This document shows positions 34,649 to 43,722 of a stretch of DNA of 64,000 nt, piece after piece. Numbering within the stretch: the stretch's first letter is position 1; every line of letters starts with the position of its first letter. The notes beneath the pieces were generated by a model that was given only the letters and a program-made list of their open reading frames with translations, searched no databases and had not been told where the DNA came from. The position numbers and the translations under genes were made by a program. Location: contig JBBILO010000005.1 of the NCBI GenBank assembly GCA_037444855.1, positions 1-64,000 of the forward strand, in the 5' to 3' direction. This DNA comes from JBBILO01 sp037444855 (lineage in GTDB: Bacteria > Patescibacteriota > Microgenomatia > UBA1406 > GWC2-37-13).

Positions 34649-35668
34649 ATGAGTATTACAAGAAATGAATTTATTCTAGCTCTCAATCAGTTAGCTAACG
34701 AGAGAGGAATTTCAATTGAAGAGATTATTAAATCAATAGAAATCGCTGTTTTAGCGGCCTTTAAAAAAGAGTATCCACAGGTTTTTTCCAGTGAGGTCTC
34801 TGTTAAGATCGATCGAGAGACAGGAGAAATGAGAATTCTGAAAAGAGATAAAGACATTACTCCTCCTGGTTTTGGCCGCATTGGCGTACAAACAGCAAAA
34901 CAGGTAATTCTTCAAAAATTAAAAGAAGTAGAAAAATCACAAATAATTAATTATTATCAATCGCAAATTGGTTCTTTAATCAGAGGAAGAATCATCTCCA
35001 TCGAGCCAAGATTTATCAGGGTTGATATTGGTAAAACTCAAGCATTTTTACCTAAAGAAGAGCAGATAAAAAATGAGATGTATCAGTTAAATCAAACACT
35101 GACTTTTGTTCTCAAAAAAATTGAAAAAGATAAAAATAACAATTCAAAAATAATTTTATCAAGAAATGACGCTCAACTTTTAATTCAACTCTTAAAGAAA
35201 GAAGTTCCTGAAATAGTCTCTGGAGCGATTGAAATAAAAAAAGTCGTGAGAGAAGCGGGTGAACGAGCTAAAATTGCCGTTTTTAGCAATTTCCCTTCAA
35301 TTGATCCGATTGGAGCTTGTGTTGGACAAAAAGGGATGAGAATCCGAACAGTGATTAGTGAATTAGGCGGTCAAGAAAAAATAGATGTCATTCAATGGAA
35401 CGAAGATCCTAAAATTTTTTTATTGGCAGCGATTTCGCCTGCTAAAGCAGAAAAAGTGGAGATAGATGTAAAAAATAAGAAGGCAAAACTTTACTTCAAT
35501 GAAGAACAAACGCCTTTAGCTATTGGTAAAAGCGGAGTCAATGTCAATCTTGCTTCAAAATTAACTGGTTACTTTATCGATATTGTCCAAATTAAACCTA
35601 AAGAAGGTAAAAAAGAAAAAAAACAACAAAACATTCAAGAACAAAATCAAGCAACTTCCCATCAGTAA
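34649..35668 (+). CDS. nusA: Transcription termination/antitermination factor NusA
   Basis: This RNA polymerase-binding factor controls pausing and termination. The 339 residues have the NusA N-terminal domain (residues 1 to about 125), an S1 domain (GSLIRGRIISIEPRFIRVDIG), and two KH domains (GACVGQKGMRIRTVISELGGQEKIDVIQW and TPLAIGKSGVNVNLASKLTG). A short charged Gln/Lys-rich tail replaces the extra C-terminal repeats of proteobacterial NusA, so the length is like Gram-positive NusA. It heads nusA-infB-DHH, the shortened form of the widely conserved nusA-infB-rbfA-nrnA cluster; ylxR, ylxQ and rbfA are missing between them. Confidence 0.96.
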   Translation: MSITRNEFILALNQLANERGISIEEIIKSIEIAVLAAFKKEYPQVFSSEVSVKIDRETGEMRILKRDKDITPPGFGRIGVQTAKQVILQKLKEVEKSQIINYYQSQIGSLIRGRIISIEPRFIRVDIGKTQAFLPKEEQIKNEMYQLNQTLTFVLKKIEKDKNNNSKIILSRNDAQLLIQLLKKEVPEIVSGAIEIKKVVREAGERAKIAVFSNFPSIDPIGACVGQKGMRIRTVISELGGQEKIDVIQWNEDPKIFLLAAISPAKAEKVEIDVKNKKAKLYFNEEQTPLAIGKSGVNVNLASKLTGYFIDIVQIKPKEGKKEKKQQNIQEQNQATSHQ

Positions 35669-35698
35669 CTTAAATATTAGTTAAATTACGAATTATTT

Positions 35699-37150
35699 AT
35701 GGTACGAAGATCGCCAGTAGTTACTATCTTAGGTCATGTTAATCATGGAAAAACCACTCTTTTGGATTATATCCGTCATTCAAATATTACCAGCAAAGAA
35801 AAAGGTGGTATCACTCAAAAAATTGGTGCTTATGAGATTGAAATAGAAAGAACTGATTTTCCAATAAATAAAATTACTTTTATCGATACCCCTGGACATG
35901 AAATTTTTTCTCAGTTGAGAGCCAAAGGAGCGATGGTTGCCGATATTGGAATTCTTTTAATCGATGGACGAGAATCAGTAAAACCACAAACAGTAGAGTC
36001 AATTGCTCACCTTAAGTCAGCGAAGATTCCTTTTATTGTAGCTATTAATAAAATTGATTCACCTCATGCCAACGTGGAAAGAGTCAAAGATGAACTTTTA
36101 AAACATGAAGTGATTGTTGAAGAAAAAGGAGGAAATGTTCCAGTGGTTAATATTTCAGCAAAAACCGGACAAGGAGTAAAAGATCTATTAGAAGCAATCT
36201 TATTAATGAGTTCAGAGATGAATTTAGAATATGATGAAAATCACTCTCCTTATGGTTATGTGATTGAAATGAAAAAAGATAAAAGAGGTCACGTGATTAC
36301 TGTCATTCTTAAGGATGGGAAAGTCAAGGTGGGTGATTGGTTGTACTGTGGAAAAGAAAGGTTTTTCGTTCGATCTATTATCGATGATAAAGGGAAAATA
36401 CGCCAGATCTTACTTCCTTCAACTCCGGCAGAGTTACTTGGTCTTAAAAACTACACTTCAATAGGAACAAAAGTGAGTATTACACCAGAAGAAGTTAACA
36501 GAGAGGAGGACAAAATACAAGAAAACACTTTTTATTCGGTTACCAATATTAATGACTTGTTGAATAGAAAGCAAGAGAAAAAAATAAAAATCATTTTAAA
36601 AACTGATAATATTAATTCACTAGAATCGATTGTTTTCCTTATTAATAAAAATCCTTATCTAAAGCTGGTTCTTTCGTCGGTTGGCGAGATTGTCAAATCC
36701 GATGTTTTCTTAGCGAAGACTACTAAAGCAATTATTATTGGATTTAATATTTCAGTTAGTAAGGAAGTGAGAGAATTGGCTAAAGAAGAAAAAATTCCAA
36801 TCAAACTTTATGATATAGTCTATGAGTTGATTGATGATATGAATGAAATTACTCGTTTGTTAACTGAAAAAAGAGAAGAGAAAAAATACAAAGGAGAGGC
36901 AAAAATTTTAGCTATTTTTAATATCGACAATCAAATAATTTGTGGAATAAGGATGTTAAAAGGGAAAGCTAATTTAGCCGATAAGGCAGAGATTTATCGT
37001 AATCATCAATATTTAGGAAAAGGTGAATTAGTTTCGATAAAAAAAAGAGCAAAAGCTGTGAACGAGGTAAAAAAAGATGAAGAAGCAGGAATGTTGATTT
37101 TACCACCTCTTGACTTTATGATTGGGGATGTGGTAAAATTTATCTTATAG
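35699..37150 (+). CDS. infB: Translation initiation factor IF-2, minimal form
   Basis: This GTPase recruits fMet-tRNA to the 30S subunit. The 483 residues begin directly with the G domain: G1 GHVNHGKT (residues 12-19), the switch I GGITQKIGAYEI, G3 DTPGHE, G4 NKID and G5 SAK. Domains II-IV follow, and the C-terminal C2 domain carries GIRMLKGKANLADKAEIYR. The whole N-terminal region of typical IF-2 is absent. The G1 motif has Asn15 where translational GTPases almost always have Asp (GHVDHGKT). The codon is AAT, one base from GAT. It sits 30 nt after nusA and 8 nt before the DHH-like gene. Confidence 0.96.
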   Translation: MVRRSPVVTILGHVNHGKTTLLDYIRHSNITSKEKGGITQKIGAYEIEIERTDFPINKITFIDTPGHEIFSQLRAKGAMVADIGILLIDGRESVKPQTVESIAHLKSAKIPFIVAINKIDSPHANVERVKDELLKHEVIVEEKGGNVPVVNISAKTGQGVKDLLEAILLMSSEMNLEYDENHSPYGYVIEMKKDKRGHVITVILKDGKVKVGDWLYCGKERFFVRSIIDDKGKIRQILLPSTPAELLGLKNYTSIGTKVSITPEEVNREEDKIQENTFYSVTNINDLLNRKQEKKIKIILKTDNINSLESIVFLINKNPYLKLVLSSVGEIVKSDVFLAKTTKAIIIGFNISVSKEVRELAKEEKIPIKLYDIVYELIDDMNEITRLLTEKREEKKYKGEAKILAIFNIDNQIICGIRMLKGKANLADKAEIYRNHQYLGKGELVSIKKRAKAVNEVKKDEEAGMLILPPLDFMIGDVVKFIL

Positions 37151-37158
37151 TAAAAGCT

Positions 37159-38070
37159 ATGAATCAAAATAATTTAAATTCCTTAGTGGAGAGATTGAAA
37201 GCGATTGTTGAGAAAAGCCGCTTGGGGGCTATTATTGTTCCTAAACAGGTCTCCTATGATACTTTATCAGCGGCTACCAGTCTTTATCTGAGTTTTTTGG
37301 AGAGAGGTTTAGATTTAGTTCTTGTTTCTGAAACCCCGGTTGAAGCCGATTTAATAGGAGTAGAGAAATTCACTACTTCCTTATCGGCTCCAGGTGATAA
37401 TTTAGTGATTTCATTCCCGTATCAAGAGGGGGCCGTAGATAAGGTTGATTATCAGATAGATGGAGCCAATTTTAATTTAATTATCACTCCAAAAGATTCT
37501 CGATTCAAACTCGATCCTAAGCAAGTAAAGTTTTTTTACACAGGCGGTAACTTTGATTTTATTATCGTTCTTGATTCGCCCTCTCTTACCAATTTAGGTG
37601 AGTTATACCAAAATAATCAATCATTATTTCAAGGAAGAGAAATAATCAACATTGACCGCCATTTTACCAATACGAATTTTGGTACTTTAAATATTGTTGT
37701 TAAAAATATCAGTAGTTTGTCTGAGTTGGTTTATCAAATATTAAAATTGGGTAATTTTTTAATCGATAAAGAGATAGCAACTAATCTTTATGCTGGTTTA
37801 TTGTCAACAACCAATAATTTTACCTCTTTTTCAACAACTGCTGATACTTTATTGGCCGCCTCTGAACTTCTTCGAAAAGGAGCAATGAAAAAAATTATCC
37901 GACAAACGGCCCAAAAAGCAATGAATAATCAAATCTTTTTTAATCAAAAAACAGAAAAAATTAAAACTTTGAGTATTAACGAAATTGAAAATGAGCCTGT
38001 CAGTCAAGAGGAAAAGACTCCGGCCGATTGGCTCAAACCAAAAATTTTTAAAGGGGGAAATTTACTTTAG
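37159..38070 (+). CDS. Degenerate DHH-family (NrnA-like) protein, probably catalytically dead
   Basis: Fold and position are those of NrnA, the DHH/DHHA1 oligoribonuclease that follows infB in many bacteria. ATSLYLSFLERGLDL matches the first helix after motif I, FDFIIVLDS matches motif II, and NIDRHFTNTNFG matches the NIDHH-x-TN-x-FG motif. LYAGLLSTTNNFTSF matches the GI-x-x-DT-x-xF motif. The metal ligands are largely lost: motif I has VPKQVSYDT instead of the usual H-x-x-P-D-x-D, DHH is D166-R167-H168, and the motif IV Asp is Thr. The C-terminal GG-x-x-GA-type DHHA1 domain is also cut short. It may bind RNA or nucleotides without cleaving them. Confidence 0.75.
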   Translation: MNQNNLNSLVERLKAIVEKSRLGAIIVPKQVSYDTLSAATSLYLSFLERGLDLVLVSETPVEADLIGVEKFTTSLSAPGDNLVISFPYQEGAVDKVDYQIDGANFNLIITPKDSRFKLDPKQVKFFYTGGNFDFIIVLDSPSLTNLGELYQNNQSLFQGREIINIDRHFTNTNFGTLNIVVKNISSLSELVYQILKLGNFLIDKEIATNLYAGLLSTTNNFTSFSTTADTLLAASELLRKGAMKKIIRQTAQKAMNNQIFFNQKTEKIKTLSINEIENEPVSQEEKTPADWLKPKIFKGGNLL

Positions 38071-38107
38071 TTTAAAAAACTCATTTTTTAATCAATTCTT
38101 CTTTTTT

Positions 38108-38113
38108 TATAAT
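38108..38113 (+). promoter_or_regulatory. -10 box for rmuC-recJ
   Basis: A perfect TATAAT ends 6 nt before the rmuC ATG, in a 49-nt gap. It predicts a leaderless mRNA. No -35 is visible. Confidence 0.5.
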
Positions 38114-38119
38114 TAGACT

Positions 38120-39091
38120 ATGAATTCTTTTTTATTATCTTTGAGTTTTTTATTAATTATTTTTGGTATTGGATTGATTTATATTTTTATTAAAAGAATT
38201 GATGAGAAAAATAAAGTGTTAATTGAATGGTTAAAATCATCTAATAATAACATTAATCAACAATTATCATCGGTCATTTCCCAATTTCATATTCGTTTAA
38301 ACGAAACAATGCAATCGATTATTCAACTTCAAAAAAATATTTCTGAAGTGGTAGAGGTTAGTCGCTCGATGCAAGAGTGGCAAAAATATTTATTTGCCCC
38401 AAAACTGAGAGGAAATATTGGTGAACAAATATTGAATGATCTCTTAAAACAATATTTTCCTAAAGAATTAATTAAGTTTCAATATCAATTTAAGAATGGA
38501 GAAAAAGTTGATGCTTTGATTATTACCTCACAAGGTTTAATTCCTATTGACGCCAAGTTTCCTTTAGAAAAGTTTAGTAAATATTTAAAAGCCCAAACTG
38601 AAAAAGAAAAGAAAGAATGGCGGCGAGGCTTTGTTAGCGATGTTAAAAAACATTTAGAAACGATCGCTAAAAAGTATATTCTACCCGAAGAAAAAACCGT
38701 TGATTATGCGATTATGTATGTTCCATCAGAAACAGTGTTTTATGAGACTATTAGCGATGAGGAAATTTTTAATTATGCTCATGAAAAACGAGTTTTTCCA
38801 GTTTCACCAATGAGTTTTTTTGCATTTATAAAAACGATTCTTTTATCATTTGAGGGTGAAAAAATCCAATCAAAAGCCCAACAGATTTTAAATCTTCTTC
38901 AAACGTTAAAAAAAGACTACCAGAAAACATATGCCTCTTTTAATACTTTAAATCGACATTTAACAAATGCTTATCATCAATCGCAAGAATTAACAAAACA
39001 ATTGGAGATTTTAGGACAAAAAATCACTACTCCATTGATTTTTGGTGAGCCTAAGAGTAAATTGTTAGAAACCTATGAGACTAAAGATTAA
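38120..39091 (+). CDS. rmuC: DNA recombination protein RmuC
   Basis: This RmuC-family protein is a membrane-anchored PD-(D/E)XK-type nuclease-like protein linked to limiting inverted-repeat rearrangements. The 323 residues have an N-terminal helix (about 2-24), a coiled-coil section, and the RmuC core: LRGNIGEQILNDLLKQYFP, NGEKVDALIITSQGLIPIDAKFPLEKF (catalytic D and D-x-K), DYAIMYVPSETVFYE and VFPVSPMSFFAFI. The coiled coil is shorter than in E. coli RmuC. The stop is 16 nt inside recJ, so the two DNA-repair genes are translationally coupled. Confidence 0.93.
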   Translation: MNSFLLSLSFLLIIFGIGLIYIFIKRIDEKNKVLIEWLKSSNNNINQQLSSVISQFHIRLNETMQSIIQLQKNISEVVEVSRSMQEWQKYLFAPKLRGNIGEQILNDLLKQYFPKELIKFQYQFKNGEKVDALIITSQGLIPIDAKFPLEKFSKYLKAQTEKEKKEWRRGFVSDVKKHLETIAKKYILPEEKTVDYAIMYVPSETVFYETISDEEIFNYAHEKRVFPVSPMSFFAFIKTILLSFEGEKIQSKAQQILNLLQTLKKDYQKTYASFNTLNRHLTNAYHQSQELTKQLEILGQKITTPLIFGEPKSKLLETYETKD

Positions 39092-40799
39092 TTATGAAAT
39101 AAATGAAAGGCAGCCCTTTTCTTTAGAACAATTAATCAAAATCATTCTTAAACAAAGAAAAATTAACGATATAAAAAATTTTTTATCTCCTGTGCCTCCA
39201 CAAAAAATATCGCTTTTTGAATTTGAGCCAATTTTTAAAAATAAGTTCAAACAAGTTATTCAAATGCTTGAGGAAATTTTAGACAATAATCAGCAAATAG
39301 TAATTTATACCGATTATGATGCCGATGGAATCACCGGCGGGGCGATTTTGTGGGAAACACTTTATACTTTAGGTTTTAATGTCATGCCGTATGTTCCGGA
39401 TAGAAAGATAGAAGGGTATGGTTTTACAAAAATTGGTATCGATAATATGTTGAAAAAATTTAAGCCAACTTTAGTGATCAGTGTCGATCAAGGGATTACT
39501 AAAGTTAAAGAAACAGATTACCTTAAAAAGAAAGGGATTAAAGTGATTATCACGGATCATCATCTTAAAGGAAAGCAATTACCAAAAGTTGATGCGATTT
39601 TTCATATTCCCGAACTCTCAGGAGCTGGGGTGGCTTATTTTTTTGCCAAAGAAATATTTTCTGCATTTAAAAATCAAATCAAAGAAGCAAATAAAGTTAA
39701 AATTTTAGAAAAAAACTTTCGTGATGATTATGTTATTTTGGCGAGTATTGGCATCATTGCCGATTTAGTTCCCTTAATTGGTCCTTCAAGATCTTTGGTT
39801 AAATTTGGATTAGAAAGTTTTTCCCAAACTACTAGGTTAGGGTTAAAGCATATTATCGACGAAGCGGGGATAAAAAATAAAAAAGTTACTCCTTACGAAA
39901 TTGGGTTTGTCATCGCTCCAAGAATTAATGCTGTTGGCCGTTTGAAAAACGCACTTGATGCTTTAAGACTTCTTTGTACGAAAAGAGAAGATAGGGCTTT
40001 TAACTTAGCCAAATTTCTTGGTCAGACTAATCGATTAAGGCAAAACATTCTTCAAATAACTCTCAATGAAGCGAAAAATTTATTGACGAAAGCGACTGAT
40101 AATTTTAAAAATCTCCCCAGAATAATTATTTTAAAATCTGAAGATTGGCATGAAGGAATCATTGGTTTAGTGGCCTCAAAGTTAACAGAAGAATTTTATC
40201 GACCAACAATCGTATTAACTAAGAGTGATGGAATTTATAAAGGTTCGGCTCGTTCTATTTATGGATTTCATATTACTCGATTTCTTCAAGGATTGAAAGA
40301 ATTTTTAATCGATGTTGGCGGTCATGAGCAGGCATCGGGTTTTAGCTTAGAAAAAGAAAAAGTTGAAAAATTTATCATTCAAGCAAGCAATGAGGCTAAT
40401 CGAGTGATTCGATTAGATCAATTAGAAAAGGTGATAGACGTTGATTTTAAAATTCCTTTATCACTTATTACAATTCAGTTGGTTGAGTTTTTAGAGAGAC
40501 TTGAACCATTTGGAATCGGCAACCCAACGCCTATTTTTTATTCTCAAGGAAAAATAACAGACGCAAGATTATTTGGTAAAAAAAATGAACATTTGAAAAT
40601 TATTTTATCTTCTTTGGGAAATGAAGGTTATCAAAAAGAATTCATTTTTTTTGACGGTGGATTATTTTTTAAAAACCTTAATCGTGATCAAAAGATTGGT
40701 TTGATTTATTCTTTAGAAATTCACCAATGGAATGGAATAAAAAAGCCAAGAGGGAAGATTCACTATCTTGAAATCGACGGAGTAATCAAAAAAAAATAA
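39075..40799 (+). CDS. recJ: Single-stranded-DNA 5'-3' exonuclease RecJ
   Basis: This DHH-family nuclease acts in recombination and mismatch/base-excision repair. The 574 residues show motif I DYDADG (D80, D82, D84), motif II VDQGI, motif III TDHH, motif IV ASIGIIADLVPL, the INAVGRL loop, and the DHHA1 domain with DVGGHEQASGFSLE. A C-terminal OB fold follows (ERLEPFGIGNPTPIF). All metal ligands are intact, in contrast to the degenerate DHH protein just upstream at 37159. The start overlaps rmuC. It ends 7 nt before the convergent rplY. Confidence 0.95.
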   Translation: MRLKINYEINERQPFSLEQLIKIILKQRKINDIKNFLSPVPPQKISLFEFEPIFKNKFKQVIQMLEEILDNNQQIVIYTDYDADGITGGAILWETLYTLGFNVMPYVPDRKIEGYGFTKIGIDNMLKKFKPTLVISVDQGITKVKETDYLKKKGIKVIITDHHLKGKQLPKVDAIFHIPELSGAGVAYFFAKEIFSAFKNQIKEANKVKILEKNFRDDYVILASIGIIADLVPLIGPSRSLVKFGLESFSQTTRLGLKHIIDEAGIKNKKVTPYEIGFVIAPRINAVGRLKNALDALRLLCTKREDRAFNLAKFLGQTNRLRQNILQITLNEAKNLLTKATDNFKNLPRIIILKSEDWHEGIIGLVASKLTEEFYRPTIVLTKSDGIYKGSARSIYGFHITRFLQGLKEFLIDVGGHEQASGFSLEKEKVEKFIIQASNEANRVIRLDQLEKVIDVDFKIPLSLITIQLVEFLERLEPFGIGNPTPIFYSQGKITDARLFGKKNEHLKIILSSLGNEGYQKEFIFFDGGLFFKNLNRDQKIGLIYSLEIHQWNGIKKPRGKIHYLEIDGVIKKK

Positions 40800-40806
40800 T
40801 CTTGAT

Positions 40807-41487
40807 TTATTCTTTTTTTTGATCGGCTTGGCTTTGATTAGTGGTTGACTGTTGTTTTTCTTCTGTTTTTTCAGCTGATATACTTTCAGAGGGAGTCGGT
40901 GCAGCTGCCGTTTCAATCCTTTCTTCTTTATGGGCGACGATTGAGACAATTACTGTTTTTGGATCTTCTTTGATGGTATATTTTGTGTTTTTTGCCAATT
41001 GCTCAACGGTAATCGCCTCACCAATATTTTTAAGAATCGAAATATCAATTTCAATTGCTTTAGGAATGTCGGTGGGCAACGATTCAACGACGAGTTTATC
41101 TTTTTGAACTAGAAGAACCCCGCGTTGTTGCTTGACGATTTCTGATTCATTAATAATCTTAATTGGGACCTCAACTTCGATTTTTTTGCTTAAGTCTAAT
41201 TTTCTAAAATCAATATGAATGATTTTTCTTGTTACTGGTTGAAATTGGATTTGATTGACAAGGGACGGCAATTTGTTTTTGCCAAGCGTGAGAAATACAA
41301 TCCCTGTCTGTTTGACTTTTTTGTAAATTTTTAAAAATTCGATTTCATTAACAAATATCGATAAAGAAGGAATATCTCTTCCAAAAATATTGGCTGGTAT
41401 TTTTCCTTGGTTTCTTTCTTTTTTTATTTTTTTACCAAAAACTTTTCTTTCTTCGGCTTTCAGAATGTTTTCTTCTTTCGATGTCAT
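40807..41487 (-). CDS. rplY: 50S ribosomal protein L25 (Ctc form)
   Basis: This protein binds 5S rRNA in the large subunit. The 226 residues have the L25 N-terminal domain (EERKVFGKKIKKERNQGKIPANIFGRD, HIDFRKLDL) and the TL5/Ctc C-terminal beta domain (VEVPIKIINES..VKQQRGVLLVQ, LPTDIPKAIEIDISIL). A low-complexity Glu/Ser/Gln/Lys tail of about 40 residues follows. It starts 4 nt after the DUF4012 gene, so both share one transcript. The coupling of a ribosomal protein with a surface protein is odd but may simply reflect packing. Confidence 0.93.
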   Translation of the reverse strand: MTSKEENILKAEERKVFGKKIKKERNQGKIPANIFGRDIPSLSIFVNEIEFLKIYKKVKQTGIVFLTLGKNKLPSLVNQIQFQPVTRKIIHIDFRKLDLSKKIEVEVPIKIINESEIVKQQRGVLLVQKDKLVVESLPTDIPKAIEIDISILKNIGEAITVEQLAKNTKYTIKEDPKTVIVSIVAHKEERIETAAAPTPSESISAEKTEEKQQSTTNQSQADQKKE

Positions 41488-41491
41488 ACTA

Positions 41492-43699
41492 TTAATTTTT
41501 ATTAAGTAACAAATAAAACAATTTATCGGTGTTTAAAACAAAATTATAAACTAACTCTTGGTTTTTGACAAGAGGATTAAAATTATTGCTGATAAGATTG
41601 ATATTTTCTGGAAGATTAATTTGCAAAATAAAATCTTTATTTTGGGCACCGATTTGTTTTTGAACAAGAATCTGAAACAGATTTTTTCCGGGTACCAATG
41701 TCTCGTTATTAAAAAAAATTATTTTAATTTCAGTTGACTCTTTTGGTCTAACTTCAAAATAAAATCCAATTAAAAGGAGATTTTTTTCTTCTTTTTGATC
41801 AAAATTTGAAATGATGATATCATTTTTCAAAATTTCCCTAATCTTAATATTTTTTGGGAAATAAATTTGAAAGTAATTTTTATACCTCCCTCCTGGAAAG
41901 ACTTCAGCGGTGAGATTATTTCTATAGTTAAAAGTTAAGAAATGATTGATTTTTCCGTTAGCACTAATATTAATTTTATAAAAAATAGATTTATCAATAA
42001 AATAGTCAGCTTTATTTACACCTAAATTAGCATCAAAGGGAAAAAGATAATTATTGAAACAAGGAATATCTTTGATGAGACAAGAAGAAAGAGTAATCTT
42101 GCCTGACCAGAGAAGTTCGTCAAATACCTTTTGAGTTTTTTCATTTTTGAAATAAATGGCTATTTGTTTTTCATCGAGGCTTTTTCTTATTTGACTTAGA
42201 AGTTTAGTAAAAGAGACGTTTTCTAAATTAATTAGGAATTGTTTGATTAAAGAGTTCAAAAATGATTTTTTTTGTATTGAGCCAGGAAAAAAATTTTTCT
42301 CAGTATAAAATTGAGTTTTTAGATAGAAATTATCGCTGGTAATTTTCTCTTTGAAATCTGGTAAATACAGACTATCAAACGCTTTGAGTATATTTTCTAC
42401 CGCCGAGGCGGTGATTAAAAAGCCACCGTCAAAATCCGCTTCTTTAATCTCGTTTTTTAAAAAAAACTCTGCGTGAGTAAAATTTTCTGTAAAATCAGGG
42501 AAAAAGGCTGAATCTCTAAGAAACCAATGAGGTTGGGAGAGATAGTCTTTGATTGGTTTTGGTGGCTCTATATGGACTTTTAGTTGACCATCGGCGTCAT
42601 AAACATCATAGATTTTTAAACTTTTTAAAAAAAAGTCTTTAAGTTCAATAATCGCAAAGGAGCCGATGAATCCACCGCCTGGTCTTAACTCACGGTTGTT
42701 TGCAAAAAGGATAAGATATTTTTTTTGGCTGTTTTCAGCGAGAATATTGGGAATCTGAGGAAGAATTTTTTTGAAGATGAAAATAAATGATTGAACTTGA
42801 TTGGTTAATTCTCGATATTGAGGATTATTTTTTAAAAAAAATGGTAGTGTATTTGTAATTTTACTTAGACTGACTTCTGATTCTTGGAAGAGATTTCTTA
42901 AGGTGTTAAATTCTGAAACAACTATTTTTCTATTTTTTTGATCGTTAGTAGTTAATGAAGAGATTAGTTTTTTAATAATCGATCTTCCTTTTCTTATGGT
43001 TAAAAAAAAAGTCCTTAATTGATCGGCTAATTCTATAAGATTGTCGGTGAATATCCCCACGCCTAGGAGGTGAAAGATTGGTCTTGGATAAGAATACAAT
43101 CTTTTGGCAATAAAAAGATAATTATCGGCTTTTTTTAAATAATTGATCTCATCTTTTTCTTCTATTTTCTTAAAAAAATTTTCTTTTGCCTCAGAATAAT
43201 AAAAAAAATAGCTGAGTGATAAAGGATAAAGGAAACTGGTAAAAAATAAAAATAAAAGACAAAAGATGATTAAGAGATATTTTTTTTTAATGATTTCATT
43301 TAGATGATTAACTAATTTAATTAAGTGGGAAGAGTTTGTTTCTTTTTTAAAGATCTTTTTTTTGAGTAAAAAAATTTTCAATTCATTGATTTTAGAAGAA
43401 GAAAAACAGAACCATAAAATTTTTTCAAAATTTTTCTTGTCTAAAACATCACCGTAAACAAATGTGATTGTTTTTTTTCTTTTATTTTTCGAGTTAGAAA
43501 AGGTGATTTTTTTTCCACTAAATTCAAAAATATAATCAAAATTTCGGTATTCTTTATTGGTTTCTTCTAAAAGATAAATAACTATTTGAGGATTAAATTG
43601 AACAAGATATTTTTTAAAAGTTAATATAAAAGAATTTTTTTTATCACCAACTAATAAAATTGTAATTTTTTTATCAATAATTTCTGTTTGCCAAGGCAT
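41492..43699 (-). CDS. DUF4012-domain membrane protein
   Basis: This 735-residue protein has a cytoplasmic Rossmann-like N-terminus (about 1-135), one membrane segment (about 140-165) and a large extracytoplasmic part. The DUF4012 signature is clear: NNRELRPGGGFIGSFAIIEL, then a YDVYDADGQL segment, PPKPIKDYL, FLRDSAFFPDFTENF, and a C-terminal beta domain. The family is common in Patescibacteria, Actinobacteria and Chloroflexi and has some similarity to LytR-type envelope proteins; its function is unknown. Its -10 (TATAAA, 43708-43713) overlaps that of the divergent nucleotidyltransferase gene. rplY follows 4 nt downstream. Confidence 0.88.
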   Translation of the reverse strand: MPWQTEIIDKKITILLVGDKKNSFILTFKKYLVQFNPQIVIYLLEETNKEYRNFDYIFEFSGKKITFSNSKNKRKKTITFVYGDVLDKKNFEKILWFCFSSSKINELKIFLLKKKIFKKETNSSHLIKLVNHLNEIIKKKYLLIIFCLLFLFFTSFLYPLSLSYFFYYSEAKENFFKKIEEKDEINYLKKADNYLFIAKRLYSYPRPIFHLLGVGIFTDNLIELADQLRTFFLTIRKGRSIIKKLISSLTTNDQKNRKIVVSEFNTLRNLFQESEVSLSKITNTLPFFLKNNPQYRELTNQVQSFIFIFKKILPQIPNILAENSQKKYLILFANNRELRPGGGFIGSFAIIELKDFFLKSLKIYDVYDADGQLKVHIEPPKPIKDYLSQPHWFLRDSAFFPDFTENFTHAEFFLKNEIKEADFDGGFLITASAVENILKAFDSLYLPDFKEKITSDNFYLKTQFYTEKNFFPGSIQKKSFLNSLIKQFLINLENVSFTKLLSQIRKSLDEKQIAIYFKNEKTQKVFDELLWSGKITLSSCLIKDIPCFNNYLFPFDANLGVNKADYFIDKSIFYKINISANGKINHFLTFNYRNNLTAEVFPGGRYKNYFQIYFPKNIKIREILKNDIIISNFDQKEEKNLLLIGFYFEVRPKESTEIKIIFFNNETLVPGKNLFQILVQKQIGAQNKDFILQINLPENINLISNNFNPLVKNQELVYNFVLNTDKLFYLLLNKN

Positions 43700-43707
43700 A
43701 GATTTAT

Positions 43708-43715
43708 TTTATAAT
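43708..43715. promoter_or_regulatory. Overlapping divergent -10 boxes
   Basis: TATAAT on + (43710-43715) ends 7 nt before the ATG at 43723. TATAAA on - (43708-43713) ends 8 nt before the ATG at 43699. The boxes share four bases, and both mRNAs would be leaderless. Confidence 0.6.
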
Positions 43716-43722
43716 TTAATTA

